Shown here piece by piece: positions 1 through 10,731 of a stretch of DNA of 64,000 bases. The notes below the pieces were generated by a model, which was not told the origin of the DNA, did not search any database, and worked only from the letters and a program-made list of their open reading frames with translations. The DNA comes from Rhynchopus euleeides (taxonomy: Eukaryota > Euglenozoa > Diplonemea > Diplonemida > Diplonemidae), in assembly GCA_963210315.1 (NCBI GenBank), contig OY723256.1, forward strand, positions 2,046,001 to 2,110,000, given 5' to 3'. Made by a program: the position numbers and the translations under genes. Positions within the stretch are counted from its first letter, which is position 1; the number at the start of each line of letters is the position of its first letter.

Positions 1-2284
1 TTTTCACACCTTCTCTTGACCCGGTGCCGCCCCTTTCGAAGGCCTCCTTGACTCCACATGACACAAGCGGTGCAGCCTGTGTGCTGCACCGTGCAACTAC
101 GACGAACACCGCGTCACAACGGACACACCACGCCACCCACACACATGCACATTGCCGTGTGTGTGTGCCTGCCGCAGCTGGGCCCGGCTGCGGTGCGCAC
201 ACACACACGCAGGTGTGCATGTGTGGAGGTGTGTGTGGGCACCGGCCTCACTGTCACCACGCTTCGAAAGAACAGGCACGGGGAGGGAGAGCGCAGGGGT
301 GTGTGGTATCGTGACATCTAGGAACAGGAACGCAAGACACAGGACCGTGGAGCAACCTACATGTTGTTATGTTTTCGGGTCTTCGAACGGTCTCCTGACC
401 CTCCCATTCCCCACTCCCGCTCTGTCGCGATGTCGCTTCGCCGCATCGCTGTTTGCTACTGCAGAAAAGGAAAGGCTGTGCCCTGCGCTGCGGGGTGTGG
501 CCGTCCGAACACGCGATACTTTCCTTCCGTTCCTTTGCTGTCAGAACCGTGCTGCCTGCAACCGCCTTGCGATGAAAACAAACCAACTGGCAAGGTGGTT
601 TACAGGTGCCGGCCTGCAGCACATATATGTCTGCACATGCGCTGCATCTGTCACCAATCCTACAAGAGAATGACATTATCTCTCTTCGTTGTGCCGGCAG
701 TGCTGGCATCCTTGCCCCAGGCAACACGCCCAGGCATGCGGGTGGGTCCAAAGTGACTGCTCGCATGCAGCTCATCAAGGTTGTCAGAAACACATGCAAG
801 AAGAGGGACACCAGAGCGAGTGATGAAGGCGTACAGACACGCGTGCGGGTCGTGCATGTCATCTGTGTGCTCGATGTGCGCGCATGCCTGTGTGCCAGTG
901 CTGACAACCGGAGTTGGCTTCAAAAGGAAGCAGCTTTCTGCCGAGACACACGGGTCAGCGACCCAACGAAAAGGCATCGTTAAAGTTAGCAGAAAGCGAA
1001 GACCATCTGCACCACCTGGAACTGTCCTGCCAAAAGAGCAGGTGTGTGTATGGCGGCGGGTGCAGCCCGAGGCAAACCTGCTGACGGTGTCGGGGTGTGT
1101 CTGTGTCTGTTGCACATGCACGAGCTTCTCCCTGTCCGACAGGCACACGCGCCCTCCGTCCGCCCACCGCCGCACCCACCCGCCCCCCACCAGGGTCTCG
1201 ATCACACTCCCTCATCCCACCTGCGCATTTCCTCTTCTAGACATGCCCTCCTGCGGCATCTCGTCCGTGTCTGTCCGTCCAGCCCCCCCTCTCGCCTCTC
1301 GCGAGCAGGGCTGGGCTGGGCCTGCCTCTTCTGGAGGCATTAGCTGCTTTGGGGTGCGGACGTGTGGGTGTGGCATCACCTCGTGAGTCACACCGACACA
1401 GTCTGGCACAGAGCGAGAGTTGCCACCTCTGTGGTGGCTTGCTGTTCCCAACACGGCTGCAATACAGGTGCATCGTGACAAGAGAGTGGAGGAACAGCTG
1501 ACAGCGGCCAGCCGCTGTCGCTGCATCTGCTTGATGCAGCATCGAACCTTGAACATGATAAAGTAGTGTTTGTTCGGTTGCCATCGTTTCTCTCTCTGAG
1601 TTCATCCTGTTCCCGCCCCTTCTTCCACTTGCCCCCTTTGAACTGTTTTTGCCCCATCCCCAGCAACACCCACCACCGTTTCAGTGTCTTGTCCCTTCTC
1701 CCCTTGTGACTTGTGACTTGTCAGTGACTTACTTCCCAAGACACCCCCCCCCCCCCCTCCCGCCCACTGATTTTTGCATAATACCATTGTTGCCCGGTGT
1801 GCACGCGGTTTTGTCTTGTGTGTGCACATCCTTTTTGTTTTCGCTGAAGTGCCCCCCCAACCCCCGCCACCATTTCAGTTTTCTGGTAAACGAGACCACA
1901 CACCGCACTCATCCATCCATGTGAGGATGTGTTGCTGTGTGTGCCCGACGCTTCCTTCTTGTGCCGACAACACATGAAAAAATAGAAGTGCCCGTTGTTA
2001 CAGACGAACGAGCCCAGTCTCAGAATGCGACCTACACACACCGGCTGTGTGTGCTCCGCGATGCAGATATGCTTGAGGTTGAGAATGCAACGGGCTGCAT
2101 CGAAGCGTTAACGGAAGAGTTCCGCCCCTCACCCCACCCCCACCCCCACCCCCGCTCTGTTGTGCAGCCGCGTCGCGTGCTGCCTGTCTGCCTCATGTGT
2201 GCTTTGTGTGGCGTGGTGCTCTGGCTCATATTTTGTCCCTTCTTGCAGGCATCGCAAAGACGCTCTACAACACTGTGCCCAACA
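1..2284. other. Non-coding region upstream of hydrolase A, copy 1
   Basis: No gene recognised. Positions 1-1728 are the 3' part of a 3-kb cassette that recurs before every hydrolase copy. The region is rich in GT/CA and pyrimidine tracts. It includes a run of 14 C near 1744 inside a 60-61 bp segment that is present in A units and missing from B units. The pyrimidine tract and AG at 2231-2248 are the likely splice acceptor for hydrolase A. Small open frames here are repeat-rich and resemble no family I know. Confidence 0.6.
2231..2248 (+). promoter_or_regulatory. Predicted splice acceptor for hydrolase A
   Basis: A T/C-rich tract ends in CAG 36 nt before the start codon at 2285. In trans-splicing organisms this is where a spliced leader would be added; a 5'-UTR cis-intron is the alternative. 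Confidence 0.5.
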
Positions 2285-3952
2285 ATGCGCCTCGTGACCT
2301 TTGCTGCGGCAATGGTTGCCATGTGCACCGCCGACCTGCTGCCGAACTACGCCTGGAATGTGCATCGCGTGAAGAGCTTTGACGGGACAGACCTCTCCGT
2401 CAACACCTTCGAGCCGAATGGGCTCGCGAATGACTCATCCGCACCGATCGTGATCTTCGTGAATTCGTGGCTGTTCCCAAGCGTCGAGTATACGTCGCAG
2501 TGCCAGGGTCTGGCACAGCGGGGGTACTTCGCAGTGCAGTATGCCTCCCGCGGGTGGTACACCAGCAAGGGTGAGGTGAGTGTTGCTGCGCCCAACGACA
2601 TCAAGGACCACACGGCGATCCTGGAGTGGGTCGAGCAGAACTGGGGCGGGAAGGTGAATTCGTCTTCCGTCGCTGCGGTTGGCATCAGCTACGGCGCGGG
2701 CATCTCGTTGATCGCAGGGGCCCTGAACCCGAATATCAAAGCAGTGGTGGCGATGAGCGGGTGGGCTGATTTGCTGGATGCGCTGAACTGGAACCAGGCC
2801 CCGTCCTTCTTCTGGTCGCAGGTGCTTGTGGTGAGTGTGAAGCTGTTGGGGGACCCGCTAGATGAGCTGTACTCGCATCTGGACAACGTCATGTCGCACA
2901 CCGACCTCAACAGCACGCGTGCCTGGACCGCGTTGCGGTCGCCGAAGTTCTACATCGACCTGCTGAACGCGCGCAAGGTGCCTGTGTTCATCGGGAACAA
3001 CTTCGAGGACCACCTGTTCCACTCCAACTTCCAGATCGACCTGTGGCAGCAGCTGCAGGGTCCCAAGCGCCTCACGATGTCGCAGGGCATGCACTTCCAG
3101 GCGGAGCTGACGGGCCTGCTGCCCCTTATCCCCAACTCTGTGTGGGACGAGGGCAAGAAGTGGATCTACCGCTTCCTGCGTGGGGAGCTGAACGGAATCG
3201 ACGAGGCCCCGCTCGTCAGCATGGAGGTGTCGGCGAAGAAGCGCTTCTCCCTGCTGCCGGGTGAGAACCCTGAGTTCACCAAGGTGATGTACTCCGCGTG
3301 GCCGCCAACGAGGCTTTCCGAGGCATACAAGGTGCTGCAGTACGGGCTGAGGCCCCGCGGGTGGACCCGCAGCGGCTACGGTGCCCTTGTGGCACCCGGC
3401 AGTGGGCACGAAACGTCGGAGGTGCTGGCCTTCACGCGGTGGACGGTGATGAACACAGGCATCCCTGCCTTGACAGCCTTCATGAAGCCATGGATGCTGC
3501 ACGAGGTCAACTTCAGGAGGATCAACTCCGACCGCGAGGTTGTGTTCATCTCCGACCCTTTCAAGCAGGACACGCGTGTGTGCGGCAACGTGGTGCTGGA
3601 GGGTCTGCGTGCACGCAGCCTGACCCACGAGCGCTTCCAGGTGATGAGCTACCTGTGGCGTGTTGAGAAGGCAGGGTGGTTCAAGTTCCTGGGCCGCGAG
3701 GCGACGCTGCTTGCACACGGTCCCCTTGCAGTGTGGGAGTCGACGATCGGGGAGGATGTGGCACTGCCGACCATCAGCTTCCACGCGGTGTGCAGCGACA
3801 TCCCGAAGGGCGAGTCCATTGGTCTTGGTGTGAACCTCTACAACGCACTGTACAAGGGCCCTACCCACGACAACGGGCTGCGTGTGGAGCTGAAGTACAC
3901 ACGCGACACCATCCTGTCCGTCCCCACCGTGGCCCTTGTGGAGGAGCACTAG
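2285..3952 (+). CDS. Secreted S15/CocE-type alpha/beta hydrolase, form A (copy 1)
   Basis: 555 aa. Family members cleave peptides after proline or hydrolyse esters and amides; the substrate here is unknown. Residues 1-18 look like a signal peptide, so secretion or delivery to an endomembrane compartment is expected. The catalytic domain follows, with nucleophile motif G-I-S-Y-G (Ser135), acid Asp242 in N-N-F-E-D-H and His270 in S-Q-G-M-H-F. From about residue 400 the sequence fits the beta-rich PepX C-terminal domain of this family. Possible N-glycosylation sites lie near residues 48, 125 and 216. I chose the ATG at 2285 because it follows the predicted acceptor and begins the signal peptide; the open frame extends upstream only through low-complexity sequence. 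It differs from copy 4 by Leu344 in place of Pro. Length is normal for the family, and family assignment is firm. Confidence 0.88.
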   Translation: MRLVTFAAAMVAMCTADLLPNYAWNVHRVKSFDGTDLSVNTFEPNGLANDSSAPIVIFVNSWLFPSVEYTSQCQGLAQRGYFAVQYASRGWYTSKGEVSVAAPNDIKDHTAILEWVEQNWGGKVNSSSVAAVGISYGAGISLIAGALNPNIKAVVAMSGWADLLDALNWNQAPSFFWSQVLVVSVKLLGDPLDELYSHLDNVMSHTDLNSTRAWTALRSPKFYIDLLNARKVPVFIGNNFEDHLFHSNFQIDLWQQLQGPKRLTMSQGMHFQAELTGLLPLIPNSVWDEGKKWIYRFLRGELNGIDEAPLVSMEVSAKKRFSLLPGENPEFTKVMYSAWPPTRLSEAYKVLQYGLRPRGWTRSGYGALVAPGSGHETSEVLAFTRWTVMNTGIPALTAFMKPWMLHEVNFRRINSDREVVFISDPFKQDTRVCGNVVLEGLRARSLTHERFQVMSYLWRVEKAGWFKFLGREATLLAHGPLAVWESTIGEDVALPTISFHAVCSDIPKGESIGLGVNLYNALYKGPTHDNGLRVELKYTRDTILSVPTVALVEEH

Positions 3953-6632
3953 ACTGTGCACGACGTGCCCCTGCCACACCCCACTGCCTGCACGAATGCT
4001 GAGCCCACTTCTGATCACGTGACATCAACCAACATCTTTCCCCCCCCCCCACTTCCCACCCTCCCCGTGTATTGTGTGTGCGAACGAGTGTGAGTGCGCC
4101 GGACGGTGTCCGGCCCTTTCTGTGCATGTGTCCTTATCTTGTGAGTGATCCTTGTGACCCACACAGCCTCTGTTCGTGTGTGCCGTCGCATAATTTCCTT
4201 GTCGCAGCTGCCTGCTCCTGAGGCACTTTTCCTCCTCTCCTCCCTCCTCCTCCCCCGCCCTCCCCCCATGTCGTGAGCACACCCTTCCTTCCGTGCCACA
4301 CACCCCACAACCACCGCCCCCAGCCCCCAATTCCTTTCGCATCACTGGTCACTCTGGTGTTGTTTGCAACGCCACAACCCGTCTGCGGCCTGCGGCCCAC
4401 ACACAGACACACCTGCAGTGACCCACCCTCGCCCTCCCACTCACACACCCACCCTCCCTGCACCCACTACACTGCAAACATTGCAAAAAGGGTGCTGTGG
4501 GAGAGTTGCTTTACCTTCACCCTCGACAATCACTAATCACTCCCCCCTCTCGCATCCATCTTGGGCATTTTTCTCCTGTTTGTTTAGGCAGACCCCTCGC
4601 ACCGCCCACACTGGCAGGAAGCGGTATGCAGTTCCCATGCGAAAGAAGGCCGTACGATTTTTGGAAGAGCGTATTTTTTTTGTCCGAAATGGTGTAGAGC
4701 GGGCCCGGTTCTGGTTCTCACGGAGTGGGCTCTAGGATGCCAGCGCGCTATTCCAAATATATGCAATACCGGAAATGGTGTGTTTTTCTGAGCTCTGGAG
4801 CTGAGGAGAAGTGGATAATCCGTTCGGCAGCCTGGAAAATACACACAATTCAACAGCAGGTGCCGTTTGCACAGAAGCGCCACGTTCCTTTTCCGATTGT
4901 ATCATTATCACGATTTGCTTTCCGCATGAAAACCACTGCCGTTTTGCTGGTCGTCAGAACGCCATCTGGAGAAAGGGCGAAAAAGGGCGTCTTTTCTGAA
5001 GACCCGTCTCTCCTCCTCTCCACTGCGCTCTGCATCTCCTCTCTCTACCCCCAATGTGTCCCCCGCCCCTGCCTCCCCACCACTCCCCACCACTCCTCGC
5101 CTACCGGGGTCTGCTGAGCTATGCCATTTCTTCAAGGCATCCCTCCCCGGTCTGGAAAAGCGCTGCTGCTCCTTTGCACCATGATGTTGTTGTCGTGCTG
5201 TCGGTGGGGGCGAAATTTTCGAGCATGCCCTTTTTTTCGGCAAGAAGAAGGCTAACACGGCATACACCGTGGGGTGGGTGAGGCAGGGCTTCGCTACAGA
5301 GCCCCTGCCAAATGGAAATAACACTGCTGGTATTCCCGTCGTTTTGTGGCGATCCTTTGTTTTCTCTCTGCGCGAACCCCTTCTCCTCGATTTATCTATT
5401 CCCACAGCGCTAGAGGTCTCTTTCCAGCCTTTGGCCGTCTCTGGGGGGGGCAGTGGGAGGGCTTTACTCAGAAGTGCAGAAAAGTGAGGCGCTTCGCACA
5501 GGCGCCGCACCTGACGCATTTTTGACAGAAGTTCCTTCTGCCCCGTTGTTTTTTTTAATTAAGTTGGCGGGTGTGTCGATGTGTTCCACGGAAGCAGCTT
5601 CAGGGGGGTTCGTTCAGTTCATACTCAGAAGGAAATCGGCTTCCAAATGGGCACACCCGTCTATTGTTTGAACACGGTACGAATGAGATGCGCGAACCAC
5701 ACCACGCGCATGGCAGGCTGTCGTAGATCAGTCTTCTGCACTTGAACAACAGACACATTTGTTGCCTCCACCATCCACCCCCGCCCCCCTTCCCCCAAAC
5801 TCAAAACTCAGGCCAAACTGTGCCGCCTCTGGTTTGTTGTGCTGGTGGGTGGCCACTTTTCTGCATGTGCAAGAGAAGGACGCAACCCAACACATGCCGC
5901 CATTCCGCGCGCGCACAACCCCCAATTTTTCTGTCAAGCGTCGATGGGCACTTGTGGGCATCCTGCCCCATGAGGGGTGCAGAACAGCAACGCCTCTGGC
6001 GACAATTCGTGTCAATTCATGCATTGACCACCACGCACTGGCACAGTCCGGTGCAGCGGGGGACATCAGTGTGACAAGGTTACAGCCACTGAGAGGTGTG
6101 TGCGTGTGTGTGTGGCTGCGCATCGCATTCCCCCAATCCCCCAACAAGGTGCAGCGAAGCTTGTCTACCGTGGAACGCACACCCCCCCCAATAATGTTAC
6201 AAGAGATTGCATCACGCATGCCAATCCGGCACAGTGGGCCTCGCATCGTGTGAGTGAGGAGTGGAGTGGAGTAAGGTGGGGGGACACGCCAGAGCTCGCT
6301 CGGTGCGACCTGCACTCAACAGAAAAGCTTTGCGTGTGTGATTTTTTTACAGGAGTGAGATCATACCGAGCAGGCATGTCCTGCTTGGTGCTCTAGACTG
6401 CTGTAAAAGGATTCACGTGTGTGTTTGTGTGTGATATCGGTTGAGTGTGCCTCTGTTTTCAGGAGTCTTACTCCGCGAGAGCGCGGCGGGCACAAGATGG
6501 GTGCCCCTTCAAACTTCTGAAGCCCGGCTCTTTGACATCTTGAGTCTACCACACTCCCGCGATATCGCAACACAACACGGGCTCACTCACACAACCACGA
6601 TGCGGAGCCCACCGTCTGATGGGGCGGACCAA

Positions 6633-6663
6633 CACCCACCCACCCACCCACCCACCCACCCCC
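6633..6663 (+). repeat. (ACCC)n microsatellite
   Basis: About seven to eight direct ACCC units; repeated identically at about 32560-32590 in the second A unit. Confidence 0.85.
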
Positions 6664-8980
6664 TTCTCTCCTAAAGCTTCATCATTCTCAAATTTCCTCT
6701 ACGTAAGATAGCGTAGGATTATTCAATTTGCTTCCCCAACAACACACACACCCGCCTGCCCCCCCCCCCCCCCAAATCACTGCACCCCCCCGAATCACTG
6801 ATTTTCAGGAATCCAGTGCACTCAAATTGGTCAGGTTTTGACCCAGGTCACCCGTGATACTTCTCTCTTGGCAGAGGATGGCGCATGCACTGCTCTCCAG
6901 GAGCTGTGTGCCGGAGCCAAATCCTGGAATGTGGAGCAGGTTGGATGCTGTGTTCAGAACATCTCATGGTGTATAGCGTTTCCCTGCTGTGCGCAGTATA
7001 CCGTGTGACACTGTTGCAGTTATTGGGGTGAGCGAACTGAGCTGCGCACAGTGTTCCCGCGGGATGGTCCCACACCGGGAGAACCGCTGTGCATTATGTC
7101 GAATCGTTTGCCTCACAGCCGCGGCAACTATCCTGCAACACAATCTCCGGGGGGGGGGGGGGAAGGCAAGATCGATCTCTGTATCTCCCTCTTGGGTTCA
7201 ACCCACCGCCGTGTGACTGGGCATAACATAACCACCATCCAGGTGCTGGGCTTTGGGGTTTACGTTCGATGCACCACCACCGGGCTGCGCTGGCGTGTAT
7301 CTCGACATCAGAGTTGATCCGGTGTGTTTGGCACCTCCGCGCGGGGACGTGGGAGGAGGTGTCGTGTGTGCGTGCGCATCATCGCTGAAACACTGCAGAC
7401 AGCGAAGAGTGTTTAAACAGAGTCCGCTCGTTGCACTCCCCCCTCCCCCCTTTGCGCTGTGCAGCGCTCCTCTCCCCTCCTTCCTTGCAGGAAGGTTGGG
7501 GGGGATGGACGTCAATGCAAATCGAGCCCAGTCTCGTGGCTGTCGACACCAATATAATTATCTTTCACGTGCCGGGTGTGCCCGGTGAGCCAAGTTGGCA
7601 CGCCCTTCAGCACACCCCCCTCACACCCCCCCCACCCCCACCCCCCCACCCGTGGAACAACTAATTCTACATTCTACTCTACCCACCACCCCCCCGAAAC
7701 TGGCCCGCAGCTTTCTTATCCGTGTATGTGTGATAGCGGCGCCCCCTCCCCCCCTACCCTCATATCGCTTCTTGCCAACCTCGCCCCCCCGGACGCTCCC
7801 CCCTCCCCTCCCACCGCAGGACCACACACAGCTTGGGGGTGTTGTTTGGTGTGGTGCTTCCGCCACCTTTGCCACATCTCTTCCTGCCCTCCACTTCCCC
7901 CCGCCCGCCCCTTCCCCTTTCCCGGAAGTAAAAAAAAAAACAAGCAAAACCTTGCCACGGTTCGCATTGCCTCTTTGGCACGGTGCCACGCATTGGCGGT
8001 GCGGCTGAGGTGGCGGGGGTTGTGACCGCGATGCCCTTCTTTCCGCAGTTGATGCGGATGCCATGAGAGAGCCCGCCTGGCGCCCTTCTGACAAACACGA
8101 GGCCCCGCGGCGTGCATTTTCAAAAGACCCCAGGCGCTGTTTGTTGTGCCACAGCAGAGCGAGGCTCCTGCTTAGTGTCAGACCTATGGCGTGGCACGGT
8201 GGGGTGGGGTGGGGTTGTGTGGCAGCGCGTAGCCCGGGCAACACAAGAGAAATGTCCGCAGCGGGCCTGCTGCGGTCTGCTTGTGTTTCTTTGCCCGAGA
8301 GAGGTTTGGTCTTATTTGTTTCAAACAAAACAAAACCAGCAGCGGATGGCCACCCCTATCTTATGGGGCCTTTTGTTGCGATGCCCACGGTTCTTTTTGT
8401 TTCGAAAAAAAATAGGCCAAATCAAGAATTCAAGACGCACAACAAGAGAGCCACATGCTGCCAAATCCGCTGCCATCGCCCCGTGATGAGCTTGCTCCGT
8501 GGGGTCGCGCGTTGTTTTTGGGCGTCTTTTAACGCTTCAAGAGGAAATCTTCACACTCCGGTGTCGAACCATGTTGTGTTTTTTTTGGTGTATTTTCACC
8601 GTTCTTGTGAGAAAAATGTCAAAGCAAAACACTCATTCGCCGGGAACAGAACGTGCCGAAGATCCCCTCACGGTATACTCTTATGCAGCGGGTGATGCCA
8701 TTCCGTGTCGGCGTGTCGGTGCGGCACAGGGTGGCTGGTCCCGATATTAATGAAACTGAACTGATCCAGCCCATGGTATTGATGATAGGGATGGAAAGGG
8801 CTTCACTGCCCGGGGGCGGAGTGCCTCAACCCTGTTCCTGGATTGTCCGGAATTGGCTCAGGGGTAGATCGGAAGGAACTTCTGAATGGTACCTGCTGAG
8901 GACGCCCCCCCGCCCCCCACACCACACCACCCCACCTTCGTTGATATATCCACATTGCACATCTCATTCGGTTATTGAAC

Positions 8981-8997
8981 CCCTGCCACTCCCCTAG
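8981..8997 (+). promoter_or_regulatory. Predicted splice acceptor for SHIPPO copy 1
   Basis: C/T-rich tract ending in TAG, 51 nt before the ATG at 9049. Identical at 34908-34924 before the intact gene. Confidence 0.45.
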
Positions 8998-9048
8998 GTT
9001 CAGCAAACTGGGGACGCACAGCAAGGACTGTATTGGTGCTGGTGCAAC

Positions 9049-10731
9049 ATGGCCTTTGTCGGGCGTGCCCGGCGGGCGGACTTCTTCGGCGGGTCCACAT
9101 CCGGACCCGACGTGGGCCCTGGGAGCTACTTCTACGATGGGGCCGCGGGCGGGACCAAGTCGGGTGTGAAGTACAGCATCCCCCCTTTCAGCAGCAGCTG
9201 TGAGCGTGCTGTTGGGGGCGAGGGGGACAGGGGGTTCCACACGCCCGGGCCTGGCTACTACACCACAACGGACACCGGGCAGGAGATTGCCGTGCGCACG
9301 AAGTCAGGGAACCAGTCGTCGCAGTTTGCCAGCCGCACGACACGCCTTATCGCAGACATCATCCTGCAGAAGAAGGCGCTCACACCCGGGCCTGGGTCCT
9401 ACGCCAGCCTCGAGAAGTGGTCCGACACGCAGAACAAGAGCAGCCACCACTGCGCCGACCCGTCGCCCCGCAAGACACAGGGCAACGTCGCGTGGGCCAA
9501 GGTGGCCACAGCACCCAGCATCCCTGCACCCTCGCAGTCCTACGGCTATGAGGAGGGCGGGCGTGGCGAGCTGATCCAAGGCAAGGCGCCCCCCAACACG
9601 GGGTACGGTGGGAGGCCAGGGGACCAGGCAGGGCCCGGTGCCTACTCCCCTGACGACTCGCTGATCCGGCCGAAGGCCACTGCGCTCAGCTTTGGGAAGT
9701 CGAAGTCGGCGAGGGCGTGCGCCGTGTCGACGGTGTCGAAGGAGGTTGCGGCGCGGCCCGGGCCTGGTTCGTATAACTCAGGGGCGGTTGGGGGGAACCA
9801 CCAGAATGCCAACGTCGGGACCAGCGGGTTTGCCTCTGCGACGGAGCGGAACTTTGTGCCGAAGAATGCGGGGGCCCTGCCGGGCCCCGGGCACTATCAG
9901 CTGAAGTCTTCCTTTGAGTCGAGAGCGTTTGCCGTCGCGCAGGCGGCAGTTGCCCCGACGCAGCCACTCCCCGCACATAAGGACAAGCAGAAGCCGACAC
10001 CGGGCCCCGGGCACTACCAGGCGGCGTCTGAATTTGAGGGCTCGCGGGGGAGGGGCAAGTCTGATAAGTCGGGTGGGTTCTCGTCAACGTCGCTGCGCTT
10101 CACCGAGGGCGGGGGGAACCGGCAGACGCCTGGGCCTGGGTATTACTCCGACGGTACGGTTGGGCAGACAGCAATGTCGGCCTCACTGGGCAAGCGGGTC
10201 AGCGGCAGATATGGTGTGTTCGGCACCACCTCGCAGCGGTTTGTCAACAAATCGAGCTCGCTGACAGCCGGCGCCCTTGCCGCACCCACTGCGTCTCTCA
10301 ATGTCGGGCCCGGCACATACGACCCGAAGGCAGACGTCAATCCTGCGGAGGTGCGCAAGCGCGACACACGCAACTCTGTGTTCGTCTCCAAGGTGCGCCG
10401 CCTGGACAGGCCCAAGGAGGTGACCCCCGGTGTCGGGGAGTATGAGCTCACCAGCACGATGGGTGACAAGAAGGCCAACGGGCGTCTCGGTGGCGCCGGG
10501 TGGGCACGCAACTCACTGGCAAGTACACCGAAAGCCTTCGTGTGCTCTGTACAGGTTGTCGTGACCCGTGTGTGTGCGTGTGGGGCGTTCCTGCTCCACC
10601 GCTGCCTGCACAGACAGCACGACCCCCATCCCTGCCACCCGTGTCGGCACTGTCATGAGTTAGCATTTCACAGGCTTCCTCTGAACCTGATTCAAACACA
10701 CGTTTACAATGTCCCGCTGTCTGAACCATGA
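9049..10731 (+). pseudogene. Truncated, chimeric SHIPPO/STPG-type gene
   Basis: The first 483 codons match the intact gene at 34976 except for Ile in place of Thr at residue 104. At 10497 homology stops. After four bases (10498-10501) the sequence joins, in frame, the 1.27-kb repeat also found at 17582 and 24662. The open frame then runs about 77 more codons of unrelated, Cys/His-rich translation to a stop at 10729-10731. The last two Pro-Gly repeats, the intron and the C-terminal exon are missing. If transcribed and trans-spliced from the acceptor at 8997 it could give a 560-aa chimera, but the tail is translated from non-coding repeat. I read it as a by-product of unequal exchange. Confidence 0.8.

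Larger units (their letters stand above)
3953..9048. other. Intergenic region between hydrolase A and SHIPPO copy 1
   Basis: Five kilobases with no gene I can support on either strand. It holds many C-, G- and CA-rich runs, including long C runs near 4040 and 6762, a 12-G run near 7149 and an ACCC repeat at 6633. Open frames are short and low-complexity. The same sequence recurs at 29880-34975. No tRNA with both internal promoter boxes was found. Confidence 0.55.
1..10497 (+). repeat. Long A unit, copy 1 of a segmental duplication
   Basis: Positions 1-10497 match 25929-36424 almost base for base, with an offset of 25,928 that becomes 25,927 after a one-C homopolymer difference near 1744. Only two substitutions were noticed in coding sequence: T/C at 3315 against 29242, and T/C at 9359 against 35286. 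The unit carries hydrolase A and the first 483 codons of the SHIPPO gene and stops abruptly at 10497. Confidence 0.9.

Noticed and set aside
1937..2284. 116-codon N-terminal extension of hydrolase A
   Set aside because: It starts at GTG, contains a His-Pro repeat from low-complexity DNA, and would bury the signal peptide and the acceptor site.
8850..8930. tRNA-like box A (TGGCTCAGGGGTAGA)
   Set aside because: No box B and no cloverleaf at the right spacing.
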